The notes under the pieces are model-generated. The model was not told the DNA's origin. It did not search any database and saw only the letters and a list, made by a program, of their open reading frames with translations. Made by a program: the position numbers and the translations under genes. 64,000 bases of DNA. Source: Allopusillimonas ginsengisoli. GTDB taxonomy: Bacteria; Pseudomonadota; Gammaproteobacteria; Burkholderiales; Burkholderiaceae_B. Positions within the stretch are counted from its first letter, which is position 1; every line of letters starts with the position of its first letter. Shown here in pieces: positions 54,247-63,675 of this stretch. The stretch is taken from assembly GCA_005239165.1 (NCBI GenBank), contig RAPG01000005.1, forward strand, positions 62,001-126,000, in the 5' to 3' direction.

Positions 54247-55836
54247 CTAGCCCATCATAAGCTTGCGCCGCAGCCGTATATAACCTATCCACACACCCGT
54301 CACACTCATTGCCAGGCCACCAATACTAAGTAGTATCAAGGCAATATTGCGCGTCAGCTCAGCCTTCAACATGGGCTGGAAATCCCAGCTATGCAGAAGA
54401 TTGAATAGCCATCGACCGACTCTTTGTCTGCGGCTCAAGGATTGCTCTATGTCGCCTGTGTGCGGGTCGATATAAACCCATGTGGCGTCGGCGTCCTTGA
54501 ACACGACACGCAATACCGGCAGGCGCCGGTCATCGGCACCGTACATCGATGCCGGTGCGCGGTGAAAGTAATATGCATCGTAATTGCTCAGTGAGCTTAC
54601 AGCCTCTACGGGCGCTTTCAAAAGATGATGCACACCCGCAATTAGCACAGACTGAGGCCACTGTTTGCGGACGGTGTAGCCGTCGCCCTCGTGCACGATG
54701 AGCCGCACATGATTGCCTGCGTCACGCGCAAGCAGATAGGGCTGTTTGTTCAGTACCCGCCACTCTAGCTGCCGTGCGTAAAAGCCTTCCCGGGCCAGTA
54801 AGCTTAGTGCGTCGGGTGCCTGCAGGGCAAGGCGTTGCTGGCCCGGCGTGGTGCCGCGCCAGGCGGCTATGTCTGGCCTGGCATGCTGAGGGTTGAACAC
54901 ACCCACGGGGTTCATGGACATGAGTCCGCTGAATATCCAAGTGCAGGTCGTGGCGGCGAACAGCAGCCCTGCCAGGTGATGCCAGCGCATCCACCCATCC
55001 CGGTAGGGGGAGTGCGAGCCTGATTTGTAGGGATGGCTGAACCGCCAGCGCCAGAGCCCTACGAAGGTTCCGCTTACGGCGGTGATGACGCCAACCGCTG
55101 ACAGAATAATTACCAGCCAGGTCCAGGTGGGATCGGAGGGCTGGTTACGAAACATATACAGCCAGTGCAGCCACGCCCCGACATAATTCCAGACGCGTTC
55201 GGCACGTGGCGCGTCCATGACAACTTCCCCCGTGGAGGAAGATACATAGAGCAGCGTATGGGCCGGGTCTTCTAGCTGCACACGGTGCAAAGGTCTGTGT
55301 GCGTTCAGCCTGCCAGAATGCGTCCAGCGGTCTTCTTGCGTCAGGCCCAGCCACGAGGCGTCCGTGTTTTGCGGTGGCTGAGCTTTTTTACGTTCTGCTA
55401 TTGGCTTTATTGGGCCACCTGTACTGTCTCGCCGTCCGCTGGCCTGTTCCTCGTAAGTGCGCGCCGCCAGAACCGCTTCATCCTTGGTAATCGTAGTGCT
55501 ACGAAGGCCGGTTCGCGCATTGACGGTGACATATTTTCCGTCGCTTTGTAGCAGACGGTAATAGGGCTGGCCTCCTTGCGCCGTCAGCTGGATTTCGCGT
55601 ACGTCCGTCGGTTTCTCGGCCTGTGCTAACGCAGCCTCGACCGGCACGCAGCATTCGGCGGCGGATAGCACAGGCAGCGCAGCCAGGCGCTCGGCGGGCA
55701 GGAGTTTGGGGTAACCCACAAACAGCATGACCATGCCGCTTAAAAACCAGATGGCCATGAGCACGCACGCGCCAACACCCGTCCACCGGTGCACGAGGTA
55801 GGTGATGCGCTTAAATCGCATCCAGAAGCTGGTCAT
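54247..55836 (-). CDS. PepSY-associated membrane protein (siderophore uptake/iron reductase type)
   Basis: The 529-residue protein has four main hydrophobic segments (RWTGVGACVLMAIWFLSGMVMLF near 18-40; WLVIILSAVGVITAVSGTFVGLW; WHHLAGLLFAATTCTWIFSGLMSM; NIALILLSIGGLAMSVTGVWIGYIRL) with periplasmic PepSY-type regions between. Such proteins are often encoded beside siderophore receptors and are thought to reduce ferric complexes or take part in uptake. The start at 55836 (MTSFWMRFKR) is used; the frame is open to 55908. Its start lies 18 bp after the stop of the receptor gene upstream in the same operon. Confidence 0.88.
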   Translation of the reverse strand: MTSFWMRFKRITYLVHRWTGVGACVLMAIWFLSGMVMLFVGYPKLLPAERLAALPVLSAAECCVPVEAALAQAEKPTDVREIQLTAQGGQPYYRLLQSDGKYVTVNARTGLRSTTITKDEAVLAARTYEEQASGRRDSTGGPIKPIAERKKAQPPQNTDASWLGLTQEDRWTHSGRLNAHRPLHRVQLEDPAHTLLYVSSSTGEVVMDAPRAERVWNYVGAWLHWLYMFRNQPSDPTWTWLVIILSAVGVITAVSGTFVGLWRWRFSHPYKSGSHSPYRDGWMRWHHLAGLLFAATTCTWIFSGLMSMNPVGVFNPQHARPDIAAWRGTTPGQQRLALQAPDALSLLAREGFYARQLEWRVLNKQPYLLARDAGNHVRLIVHEGDGYTVRKQWPQSVLIAGVHHLLKAPVEAVSSLSNYDAYYFHRAPASMYGADDRRLPVLRVVFKDADATWVYIDPHTGDIEQSLSRRQRVGRWLFNLLHSWDFQPMLKAELTRNIALILLSIGGLAMSVTGVWIGYIRLRRKLMMG

Positions 55837-55853
55837 GATGGATACGCCTCTGG

Positions 55854-57983
55854 CTAGAAACGATAGTCGGCAGTCAGCTGAACCCGGCGCCCTGGCCCTT
55901 GCAACCATTGCGTGGGGTTGTAATACGCTGTCTCTGCATACTGTCGGTCAAAGACATTGAAGCCCCGCAAAGCGAATCGCAGGTCTTTGCGCGCCTGCCA
56001 CTGAAGGGCGAGATCGACGGTTGTGTAGGCGGGCATTTCCAGTGTGTTGGCGCGATCCGCATAGCGCTTGCCAACATAGCGCAGGCCGGTACTCGCCGTC
56101 CATGTGGGCAGAAATTTCCAGCTTAGCCAAACATTGGCCAGGCGTTCGGGCACATCGGTGGGCACGTTGCCATTGCGCGAAACGGCCGATCCATTTACGG
56201 CTTCTGTAAAGTCATCGTACCGGGCTCGCAAAATAGAGGCGTTGGCGTCAAGACGCCATTTGCCAAAATCCAGGCCTACAGTTGCCTCCAGGCCTTGTGA
56301 AGATTGCTGGCCAACTTGAACACTGGTGGTTGGGTCGGCGACGTCTCGCGTGACCAGGCCGTTTTTTACTATTCTGTATGCAGCCAGAGTCCATTCACCC
56401 TGGTCGCCCCAGAATTGTTGTTTGACACCAATTTCCCATTGTTTGCCGGTCGATAAATCAAAATTCTTGTTGGAGGGTGACATCATCATGATGGCACTGA
56501 CCGAGTCGGCTGCTTCAGAATATTGGCCGTAAATCGCTAGTCCGGGTGCAAGATCATAAACCGTACCTACACGCCAGCCCACGTTGGAGAAGGTCTTGTC
56601 GAAAGACGTGGTGCCGCCCGCCAGATCGCTCCGAGACAGGTCGATGTGGTCATAGCGCAATCCGCCCAGCACTGACCAGGAGGGAGTCAGTTCAATGCGA
56701 TCTTCGGCAAATAGCGAGTACTGGGTCGCTACGTTGCGGTAACGCGGCGTAGGTGACACAACGTCGATGAACTCACCTCTGTCATCCTGATCTGGGTCCA
56801 GGTAAGACACACCGCCGTACGGCGAGTTATTGCTGTGCTTGAAGTGGCTGCGGTTGATGTCGAATCCGGCCGATACCTGGTTCTTCAGGCCGAACAGGCT
56901 TGTGTCGATACGAACGTCGGTGGTGTTGCCCGTTTGCGATTGGCGGTGGCGAATGTCTGTGTAACCGCTGCGCTCAATGAGGCCGCTGGAGGGCAGGTAA
57001 TCGTAATTCTCGGCGTTACGCCAATGACGTCTGCTGTCGATTTGATAGAGGCGGCTACGCACTGTCACATCTGCGTTGGGCGTCCACTCTGCAGCGAGCT
57101 GCGTCCACTGGTCGTGAAATGAAATGTCCGAATCGTCGACGTTATAGTTCTTGTCTCGCCATGCGTCGTACTGTTCACCATCGCGCAAAGGCATGCCGAA
57201 ATAACGCATGGGTTTCTGCCAGCCTTGCGCGTGGCTTAGTGTCAAACTGAGCTCGGGCGAGACATCCAGCGTCAAGGCCCCCGAAACCGTTAGGTCGCGG
57301 TTGTCTCCCATGTCGACCCAGCCATCGGATCGGTTACCGCTTATATCGAAACGGTACGACAGCTTGTCGTTTATGGCTCCGCCGCTGCCCCAGGCCAGCC
57401 CCTGTGTGTTGTCGGTGCCTAGTTTGAACTGCAGTTCGTTTTCGATAGGCCCGCGCTGCGGTTTTTTGGGTACAACGTTAACGACGCCGCCTATGGCACC
57501 TTCACCGTAGATGACGGCGGCTGGTCCACGCAGCACTTCGATCTGCTCAATAGACCAAGTGTCAAACGGAAAGGTAATGCCGATACCGCCATATTGCCGC
57601 ATGCCATCGTATAACTGCATGACAGAGTTGGAGCCGGTGAAGCCGCGAGCCGCCAGCGCGTCACCACCATTCCCGGGGTGGCCGATCTGGCTGATACCCG
57701 GTGCGCGGCTAACGGCGTCTGACACACTTGTGTCGCCCCGTTCTTCCAATTGTTCACGGCTTATGACCGATACGCTGGCGGGTGTTTCCAGCGGCGTCAG
57801 ATCCAGGGCAGAACCCGTGGAAACAACGGTATTAAGCTCAAGCCCGTCAGCGGCGCGAATGGAAATGGCCGGTAATTGAGCGACAAGTTCGGCGGCCAGG
57901 CTGACAGGGACGTAAAACGCGGACTGCAGCAGGCAGCCTAGTGGCACAGCGGCAATGGCTGCGCGTACAAAAGCGGAGGACAT
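55854..57983 (-). CDS. TonB-dependent siderophore receptor
   Basis: The 709-residue outer-membrane protein has a signal peptide (FVRAAIAAVPLGCLLQSAFYVPVSLAAEL), a plug domain (DTSVSDAVSRAPGISQIGHPGNGGDALAARGFTGSNSVMQLYDGMRQYGG; AAVIYGEGAIGGVVNVVPKKP) and a long beta-barrel ending ADYRF. The C-terminal aromatic and the plug TonB-box-region are typical of FecA/FhuA-type receptors. The gene downstream encodes the PepSY protein, forming an iron-uptake pair. The ligand cannot be told from sequence. Confidence 0.93.
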   Translation of the reverse strand: MSSAFVRAAIAAVPLGCLLQSAFYVPVSLAAELVAQLPAISIRAADGLELNTVVSTGSALDLTPLETPASVSVISREQLEERGDTSVSDAVSRAPGISQIGHPGNGGDALAARGFTGSNSVMQLYDGMRQYGGIGITFPFDTWSIEQIEVLRGPAAVIYGEGAIGGVVNVVPKKPQRGPIENELQFKLGTDNTQGLAWGSGGAINDKLSYRFDISGNRSDGWVDMGDNRDLTVSGALTLDVSPELSLTLSHAQGWQKPMRYFGMPLRDGEQYDAWRDKNYNVDDSDISFHDQWTQLAAEWTPNADVTVRSRLYQIDSRRHWRNAENYDYLPSSGLIERSGYTDIRHRQSQTGNTTDVRIDTSLFGLKNQVSAGFDINRSHFKHSNNSPYGGVSYLDPDQDDRGEFIDVVSPTPRYRNVATQYSLFAEDRIELTPSWSVLGGLRYDHIDLSRSDLAGGTTSFDKTFSNVGWRVGTVYDLAPGLAIYGQYSEAADSVSAIMMMSPSNKNFDLSTGKQWEIGVKQQFWGDQGEWTLAAYRIVKNGLVTRDVADPTTSVQVGQQSSQGLEATVGLDFGKWRLDANASILRARYDDFTEAVNGSAVSRNGNVPTDVPERLANVWLSWKFLPTWTASTGLRYVGKRYADRANTLEMPAYTTVDLALQWQARKDLRFALRGFNVFDRQYAETAYYNPTQWLQGPGRRVQLTADYRF

Positions 57984-58048
57984 GAAAAAACCTCAGATAC
58001 TTGTTATCGATGGCCGATACAGAAATGCATCGACGTCATGGAGACAAA

Positions 58049-58468
58049 TCAACTGAGGTGGTAAGGTGGCGCTCGCGAACCGAGAGGTGGCCCCAGAGGG
58101 GGCATGGGTGGGAGCGTGGCAAAAACGGGTATGTTAAAGACGGCGCTGGCAGATGTTGGAAGGGCGATTTGCAGCGTGTCTGGCCCTGGCACCATCAAGG
58201 CCTGCTCGCTCATCATGCCGTAGGGGCAGCTATCGCCGCGCGACACGTCTTGTTGCGGGTCGTTGTCTGTGGCATTTAGCGCCAGAAACGATACGCCGCC
58301 GCCCGCTGTGCAAAGTGTTAGTACCAGCTGACCATTGCGCAGTGCAGTGGTATCGGGCATATACCCGAGAGGCATAAAGGCACGGCACACAAACGCCACC
58401 GTCGCCAACCACAGCATGACGCTGTGGACGCTCAAAGGTGTGCGGAAGTGGCCGGTTCTGCGCGACAT
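58049..58468 (-). CDS. DUF2946-like protein
   Basis: The 139-residue protein has a hydrophobic N terminus (SVMLWLATVAFVCRAFMPLGYMPD) and the sequence LTLCTAGGGVSFLALNATDN...GDSCPYGMMSEQALMVPG, the CTAGG...CPxG pattern of DUF2946 proteins, which often lie next to TonB-dependent receptors and copper genes. It lies upstream of the receptor on the same strand and may be co-transcribed. Function unproven. Confidence 0.75.
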   Translation of the reverse strand: MSRRTGHFRTPLSVHSVMLWLATVAFVCRAFMPLGYMPDTTALRNGQLVLTLCTAGGGVSFLALNATDNDPQQDVSRGDSCPYGMMSEQALMVPGPDTLQIALPTSASAVFNIPVFATLPPMPPLGPPLGSRAPPYHLS

Positions 58469-58593
58469 AATAGCGGCGATACTAGCACACTATTGAGACG
58501 TATTTAGTTTTAATCTGGCGCCAAACACGCCTGGCTCGCCTTCGGGAAGCTCTAGCTGTTCGTCTTCTCGCTTGCCTGTGTTTGCGCGGTTGC

Positions 58594-59118
58594 TCAAGGC
58601 ATCACGAGCAAAAATATAACGCCTCCAAGCCCCAGCAGCAGAAACGGGCTAACGCGTGTGTAAAGCAGCGCCAGGGTTGAGAGGCCAGCCACGCCCCAGG
58701 CCCATATGCCACCCTCAGCGGCTTTCAAGATGGTGCCTGTCGCAGCCAGTATCATGCCGGCCGCCACCGGTATCAGCCCGGCTTCAATTGCCTTGATAAG
58801 TGTTGCATTCTCGTGTTTTACCCAGATTCGGGCCAGGCAGTAAACCAGCAAGGCGGACGGTACGAAAATGGCGATGGAGGCCACGATGGCCCCCGCGAGG
58901 CCAGCTGCTTGCCAGCCTACCAGTGTAACCAGCAAAGATTTTGGACCCGGCGTTAAGCGCGAAAGCGCGAACAGATCCAGAAACTGTGCATTGGTGATCC
59001 ACTGGTGCACGTCAACCGATTGTCTGTGAATGGCGGGGATAATACTTTGTCCGCCACCAACAGTAAGAAAAGACAATGGTGCAAATACGGTAAACAGACG
59101 CAGCAGGATTTCACCCAT
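58594..59118 (-). CDS. Chromate transporter, second half (ChrA family)
   Basis: The 174-residue membrane protein begins LLRLFTVFAPLSFLTVGGGQSIIPAIHRQSVDVHQWITNAQFLDLFALSRLTPGPKSLLVTLVG, the ChrA family start. Half-size ChrA proteins act as pairs; this one is the C-terminal-type partner of the gene just upstream. The start at 59118 overlaps the upstream gene's stop by 8 bp, so the two are translationally coupled. Confidence 0.88.
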   Translation of the reverse strand: MGEILLRLFTVFAPLSFLTVGGGQSIIPAIHRQSVDVHQWITNAQFLDLFALSRLTPGPKSLLVTLVGWQAAGLAGAIVASIAIFVPSALLVYCLARIWVKHENATLIKAIEAGLIPVAAGMILAATGTILKAAEGGIWAWGVAGLSTLALLYTRVSPFLLLGLGGVIFLLVMP

Positions 59119-59689
59119 CGACGCCTCCTTGCTTGTGGGTAATGCTGTAATAAGCGATGCCGACGGAGCAGGGTGCGGCAATCAGTACTACCCAGATCAG
59201 ATTAATTTCCAGCGCGAATATGGCTAGGAAGGTGCCCACCATGATCACTACAGCCAGCAAGCCGTCGAAGGCTCTTTTTGCTGCATGGATGCCCATTTCC
59301 AGCGAAAGCCCTATGGCCGCAGCGGCGATTCCTGCCAGCGCAAAATGCACGCTGTCTGATTGACTGACGTAGCCGAAGACGGCACCCATCGCAATGGCTA
59401 CCACCATGGCTGGAAGCACCATGCCGAGCGCAGCTACGAGCGCGCCACGGCCGCCCCGCAGCCGATAGCCTATCCAGATGGAGAGATTCACTACGTTGAT
59501 CCCGGGAAAAGCCTGCGTCAGCGCCAGTCCACTCAGGAAGTCTGCTTCCGTAATCCATTGTCGCTGACGCACGAATTCGCGCATCATCCAGCCACTGATG
59601 CCGCCACCGAAACTGGTAACACCTATACGTGAAAACGCCCAAAATAAGGTTGCTAAAGACGGAGGTGTCAATGTTGTTTCGGTGGTCAT
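59111..59689 (-). CDS. Chromate transporter, first half (ChrA family)
   Basis: The 192-residue membrane protein has the N-terminal ChrA signature FSRIGVTSFGGGISGWMMREFVRQRQWITEADFLSGLALTQAFPGINVVNLSIWIGYRLRGGRGALVAALGMVLPAMVV. Split ChrA pairs export chromate, or other anions, in place of the fused protein. It is followed by its partner with an 8-bp overlap. Confidence 0.88.
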   Translation of the reverse strand: MTTETTLTPPSLATLFWAFSRIGVTSFGGGISGWMMREFVRQRQWITEADFLSGLALTQAFPGINVVNLSIWIGYRLRGGRGALVAALGMVLPAMVVAIAMGAVFGYVSQSDSVHFALAGIAAAAIGLSLEMGIHAAKRAFDGLLAVVIMVGTFLAIFALEINLIWVVLIAAPCSVGIAYYSITHKQGGVDG

Positions 59690-59742
59690 GGCAAGCTACA
59701 GTACGTCGTGGTTATCGAAAAAGCGTTGGCGTCAAAACCTGG

Positions 59743-61116
59743 CTAAGGGCATGTTCGTCCAATCAGTTCGCTTACGTTGGGTTGAGCGGCAAGATGCCAG
59801 CACAGAGCCTTCAGTGCCTCGCCTTTTTCCGAACCTATCACAGGGTTCACCAAGCCATCGAACTTGGCATTTAATTGTTCGTCTGACATCGGGTTTTCCA
59901 AGCTTCCTATGGCGTGCTCGACCCGTTCGTGCAACTGCCGGCCATCATGGCAGATGATCGTCACGTCCGATGCCGCTTCGTGGATGGAGTTGTCTATCGT
60001 CGCTGTAATTTTTTCGCGTAGTGCGACGACATCAGGACGATTAACGATGCCGTCCGCATACTCTGTTTCACCCGCGCTGCCGAAAAGCAGCCCGGCGGCG
60101 CAGCTGTGATAAATACTGAACTTGCCTTCCAGTCCGGTTTGAGGAGTAAGCTTGCCGGTCAGTTCTAGCACCAGTCCGTGCACTTTGAGTTCCACACGGG
60201 CAATGTCGTCGGGCTGCAACTGATGCTGGTTCCGAAGGCGTATGACGCCATCTATGCTGGGGTGGATAACAATACCGCAAGCGAATGGCTTATAAGTATT
60301 GAATGAAATCTCAAAGCGCTCACCAAGCTCATCGGTTATTTCATTCCAGTCTTGTTTTGTGGACAGTACCTGTGCGAAACCGCGAGGTGCTTCAATTGCC
60401 TTCGCTGATGCCGTGAAGCCTTGCTGGGCCAGCAACGCCGACATCATGCCGGCGCGGGCGGCTGCGCCAGGATGCAGCGGTTTGGTCATGGTGCCAAATT
60501 GCTCGCGCAGGCCTACGGGCTGGGACGCGGCAATACCAAGAGCCATGGTGGTTTGTGCTGTGTCGAGCTTGAGCAGGCGGGCGCAGGCGGCTGCAGCGCC
60601 CAAGGTTCCAGTGGAGCCGGTGATGTGCCATCCCCGGTCATAGTGCTCTGGGTAGACCATGTTGCCTACACGGCACGATACGTCGATGCCAAGCACCAAC
60701 GCGTCGATAATCTCACGGCCCGATGATCCGATTTTTTCAGCCAGCGCCAGCACGGCTGAGGCTACCGGGCCAGCCGGATGGATAATGGTTTTCAGATGAG
60801 TGTCGTCGAAGTCGAAGGTATGCGACGAGATGCCGTTCAGCATGGCTGCGCTGGCTATGTCTACGCGCTCGCTGCGACCCAATACCGCTGCCTGGGCAGT
60901 CGGTTCGAGTGTGTTGATGGCGGCCAGTGCGGCAGCTACGGACTCATGATTGGCGGCGCCTATGGCGCAGCCCAGCCAGTTCATGAACGTGCGCAGGGCT
61001 TCATGCTCTACGCTGTCGTCCCAGCCTTTGGTCGGATGCGTGGCAACGAAGCTGGCAAGAATGTGCGTAACAGAAGGCGCGTCAGTGCGCGCCTGGACGG
61101 TAGTATTAGTAGCCAT
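59743..61116 (-). CDS. MmgE/PrpD family protein
   Basis: The 457-residue protein fits the MmgE/PrpD family, which includes 2-methylcitrate dehydratase and other dehydratases or decarboxylases of branched or tricarboxylic acids. Family landmarks include HTFDFDDTHLKTIIHPAGPVASAVLALAEKIGSSGREIIDALVLGIDVSCRVGN and SFNTYKPFACGIVIHPSIDGVIRLR. It is the last gene of the operon with the quinone oxidoreductase and the tripartite transporter, so its substrate is probably the acid taken up by that transporter. Confidence 0.9.
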   Translation of the reverse strand: MATNTTVQARTDAPSVTHILASFVATHPTKGWDDSVEHEALRTFMNWLGCAIGAANHESVAAALAAINTLEPTAQAAVLGRSERVDIASAAMLNGISSHTFDFDDTHLKTIIHPAGPVASAVLALAEKIGSSGREIIDALVLGIDVSCRVGNMVYPEHYDRGWHITGSTGTLGAAAACARLLKLDTAQTTMALGIAASQPVGLREQFGTMTKPLHPGAAARAGMMSALLAQQGFTASAKAIEAPRGFAQVLSTKQDWNEITDELGERFEISFNTYKPFACGIVIHPSIDGVIRLRNQHQLQPDDIARVELKVHGLVLELTGKLTPQTGLEGKFSIYHSCAAGLLFGSAGETEYADGIVNRPDVVALREKITATIDNSIHEAASDVTIICHDGRQLHERVEHAIGSLENPMSDEQLNAKFDGLVNPVIGSEKGEALKALCWHLAAQPNVSELIGRTCP

Positions 61117-61154
61117 TGATAATCCAGGAGTGAGAATGACAGTGAATTGATGAG

Positions 61155-62129
61155 TTAATAAACGATTACAAGCTTGCCCATGTGACGGTTTGATTCCATC
61201 TGCCGTATGGCAGTGGGCAGTTCCGTAAATGGATAAGCGTGATCGACGACAGGCCGAAGCCGTCCGCTGGCAAACAGAGGAACGATATCGGCAGTGAACC
61301 GTTGAACTAGCGAAGCTCGTTCGGCCGGGCCACGCAATTTATTTGAGACACCAAAAAGCACCAGCCGTTTGGCATGAAGAAGACCAATGTCAATGGTGCT
61401 GCTGAGTTGGCCATCGACATAGCCGACAGTAGCGAAGCGACCCTCGTAAGCCATTGAACGCATGCACTCATGGAAGAGGGAGCCGCCTACGTTATTGATA
61501 ACGAGGTTGGCACCTTTGCTGTCAGTGGCCTGCAGGACGGCGTCGCTGAAGTCTGGCTCGCGTGTCAGCAGACCGACATCCAATCCAAGGTCTTTAAGAC
61601 GGGTTAGCTTGTCGGTTGAACCGGAAGTGCCCACGACATGTGCGCCCAGCACCTTAGCCAATTGCAAGACTGCAACCCCGACGCCAGAGGAAACACCGGT
61701 AACCAATACCCACTCACGAGCTTTAAGCGCACCCTGGACAACCAGCATATCGTAGGCAACCAGATACGCCAGAGGAATGGCAGCCGCTTCTTCCCACGAC
61801 ATTTCGTCGGGAACACGCATGACCTCACGAACATCCATCAAGGCGCACTCAGCAAAGGCGCCCTGGCAGCGGCCCATTACGCGCTCACCCACTTTAAAAT
61901 CAGCCACTCCGTCACCTGTTTCGACAATTGTTCCAGCGCCTTCGCTACCAAGTGGCTTGGCCTGTGGCGAGTTGCCGTGCAAGCTGTGGCCAGCGAGCAA
62001 TTCGCCCCGGTTCAGACCGGCGGCATGCAGTTGCACCAGTACTTGGTTTGGGCCAGGAAGCGGCTGCTCGGTCTCGCGCAACTGGATGTGCGTTTGCCCG
62101 TTTTCTGATTCGATCCAATATGACTGCAT
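61155..62129 (-). CDS. Zinc-less MDR oxidoreductase (quinone oxidoreductase type)
   Basis: The 324-residue protein has the MDR fold: an N-terminal GroES-like domain (LPGPNQVLVQLHAAGLNRGELLAGHSLHGNSP...GSEGAGTIVETGDG) and an NADPH-binding domain (EWVLVTGVSSGVGVAVLQLAKVLGAHVVGTSGSTDKLTRLKDLG). Zinc-binding cysteines of alcohol dehydrogenase are absent, pointing to quinone oxidoreductase or enoyl reductase activity. It lies in an operon between the MmgE/PrpD gene and tctA. Confidence 0.9.
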   Translation of the reverse strand: MQSYWIESENGQTHIQLRETEQPLPGPNQVLVQLHAAGLNRGELLAGHSLHGNSPQAKPLGSEGAGTIVETGDGVADFKVGERVMGRCQGAFAECALMDVREVMRVPDEMSWEEAAAIPLAYLVAYDMLVVQGALKAREWVLVTGVSSGVGVAVLQLAKVLGAHVVGTSGSTDKLTRLKDLGLDVGLLTREPDFSDAVLQATDSKGANLVINNVGGSLFHECMRSMAYEGRFATVGYVDGQLSSTIDIGLLHAKRLVLFGVSNKLRGPAERASLVQRFTADIVPLFASGRLRPVVDHAYPFTELPTAIRQMESNRHMGKLVIVY

Positions 62130-62159
62130 GGTTGTTCCTTTGCTCTGCTCAGCAGGCTT

Positions 62160-63647
62160 TTACGCTGTGCGCCGTTTTCGTAGCGAGACAATGAAGGGGG
62201 CCAGGACGGAAAGCACAACCAGGCTGAAAAGCACGATGGACAGATAACTTTCAAAAAATACGTCCAGCCCGCCGATGCGTGTAGCCCGCAGATAGTTTGA
62301 CTCAAGCATTGGGCCGAGAATAATCGCCAGAAGAAAGGCCGGTACTGGGTATTTTTTTGCACGCAGCAACAACCCCACCAGACCGAATATGATCATCAGG
62401 AAAATATCGAATGCCAGAAAGCGCCACGCATATGCACCAATGAAAATTAGTACTGATACCACTGGTACAAGTATGGCCGTTGGAATGAATACGACGCGCT
62501 GCATATAGCGGCACATAACCATGCCCAAGACCGCAATCAGAAAAGTGGCACCGAATAAGGCGTAAAGAATGGCATAAGACTCTGCCTGGAAATTGGCAAA
62601 GAACTGCGGGCCGGGGCGTACCCCGTGCAGAACGAGCGCAGCGAGCATAACCAGCGTAGAAGCGCTGCCAGGGACTCCCAGGGTTAGCATAGGAACAACT
62701 GCCCCGCAGGCCGTGGCATTGTTAGCGCTGTCGCTGGCAATCAGCCCTTCAGGGCTGCCTTTGCCGAATTCTTCTGGCTTGCCGGACCACTGCTTTGCCA
62801 TGCCATAAGCCAGAAATGATCCGATGGTCGCGCCAGCACCAGGGATGACGCCGACAACGAAGCCGACCAGGCTGGAGCGCATCATGTTAAAGCGGTGTCT
62901 AAAGGCGTGTTTAAGACCTCGGAACAGTTCGCTCCACTTTTGCTCTTCGTCTGCGGTATCTGATACGGTCTTGCTGCCCAGCAGCAAAAGCAATTCAGAG
63001 AAACCGAACAAGCCCAGAAGCACTGGTATCAATGGCATGCCGTCATAGAGGAAACTGATGTTATAGGTGCCGCGAGCAAAGCCCGTCATGGGGTCGGCAC
63101 CCATCAGCGACACCAGAATGCCAAAGGCAGCAATTAACAGGCCCTTTGTCATGTTGTCCGCTGCAAGTGTGCTGACGACCGTCATTCCCAGCAGTACCAC
63201 CATGAACATTTCGGCAGGGCCGAAGCTGAGAGCATAGACTCCAATGATGGGAGCCAACAGCAGCGCCAGTACAGCACCGGTCAGTGAGCCTACCGTGGAG
63301 GCCCCCAACGACAGACCCAGTGCGTAGCCCGCCAAACCCTTCTTGGCCATCGGATAGCCATCAAGAATGCTGGCGGCGTTACCTGGGGTGCCTGGAATGT
63401 TCAGCAATATGGCTGGTATGGATCCACCCGCTTGCGCGCCGGTATAGATTGCGACCATGGCGATAATGGCCATGGTGGGTTCGAAAATGAGAGAAAACGG
63501 CAATAAAATCGCCATGATGTTGGCGTCGTTGAACCCCGGTATGGAGCCAACGAAGAATCCCAGGAAGAATCCTACTACCAGGAACATTAGCGTGTGCGCC
63601 TGGAAAAATACTTCTGCGCCCATCAGGACTGCTTCGTAGTCGTACAT
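62160..63647 (-). CDS. tctA: Tripartite tricarboxylate transporter, large membrane subunit TctA
   Basis: The 495-residue polytopic membrane protein begins GFFLGFFVGSIPGFNDANIMAILLPFSLIFEPTMAIIAMVAIYTGAQAGGSIPAILLNIPGTPGNAASILDGYPMAKKG, the TctA signature. TctA with TctB and a periplasmic TctC imports citrate-like or aromatic acids by a sodium or proton gradient. TctC is not in this window. The downstream genes encode enzymes likely to act on the import. Confidence 0.94.
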   Translation of the reverse strand: MYDYEAVLMGAEVFFQAHTLMFLVVGFFLGFFVGSIPGFNDANIMAILLPFSLIFEPTMAIIAMVAIYTGAQAGGSIPAILLNIPGTPGNAASILDGYPMAKKGLAGYALGLSLGASTVGSLTGAVLALLLAPIIGVYALSFGPAEMFMVVLLGMTVVSTLAADNMTKGLLIAAFGILVSLMGADPMTGFARGTYNISFLYDGMPLIPVLLGLFGFSELLLLLGSKTVSDTADEEQKWSELFRGLKHAFRHRFNMMRSSLVGFVVGVIPGAGATIGSFLAYGMAKQWSGKPEEFGKGSPEGLIASDSANNATACGAVVPMLTLGVPGSASTLVMLAALVLHGVRPGPQFFANFQAESYAILYALFGATFLIAVLGMVMCRYMQRVVFIPTAILVPVVSVLIFIGAYAWRFLAFDIFLMIIFGLVGLLLRAKKYPVPAFLLAIILGPMLESNYLRATRIGGLDVFFESYLSIVLFSLVVLSVLAPFIVSLRKRRTA

Positions 63648-63675
63648 GGTTATCTCGCGAGCAAATGCGTTGTGA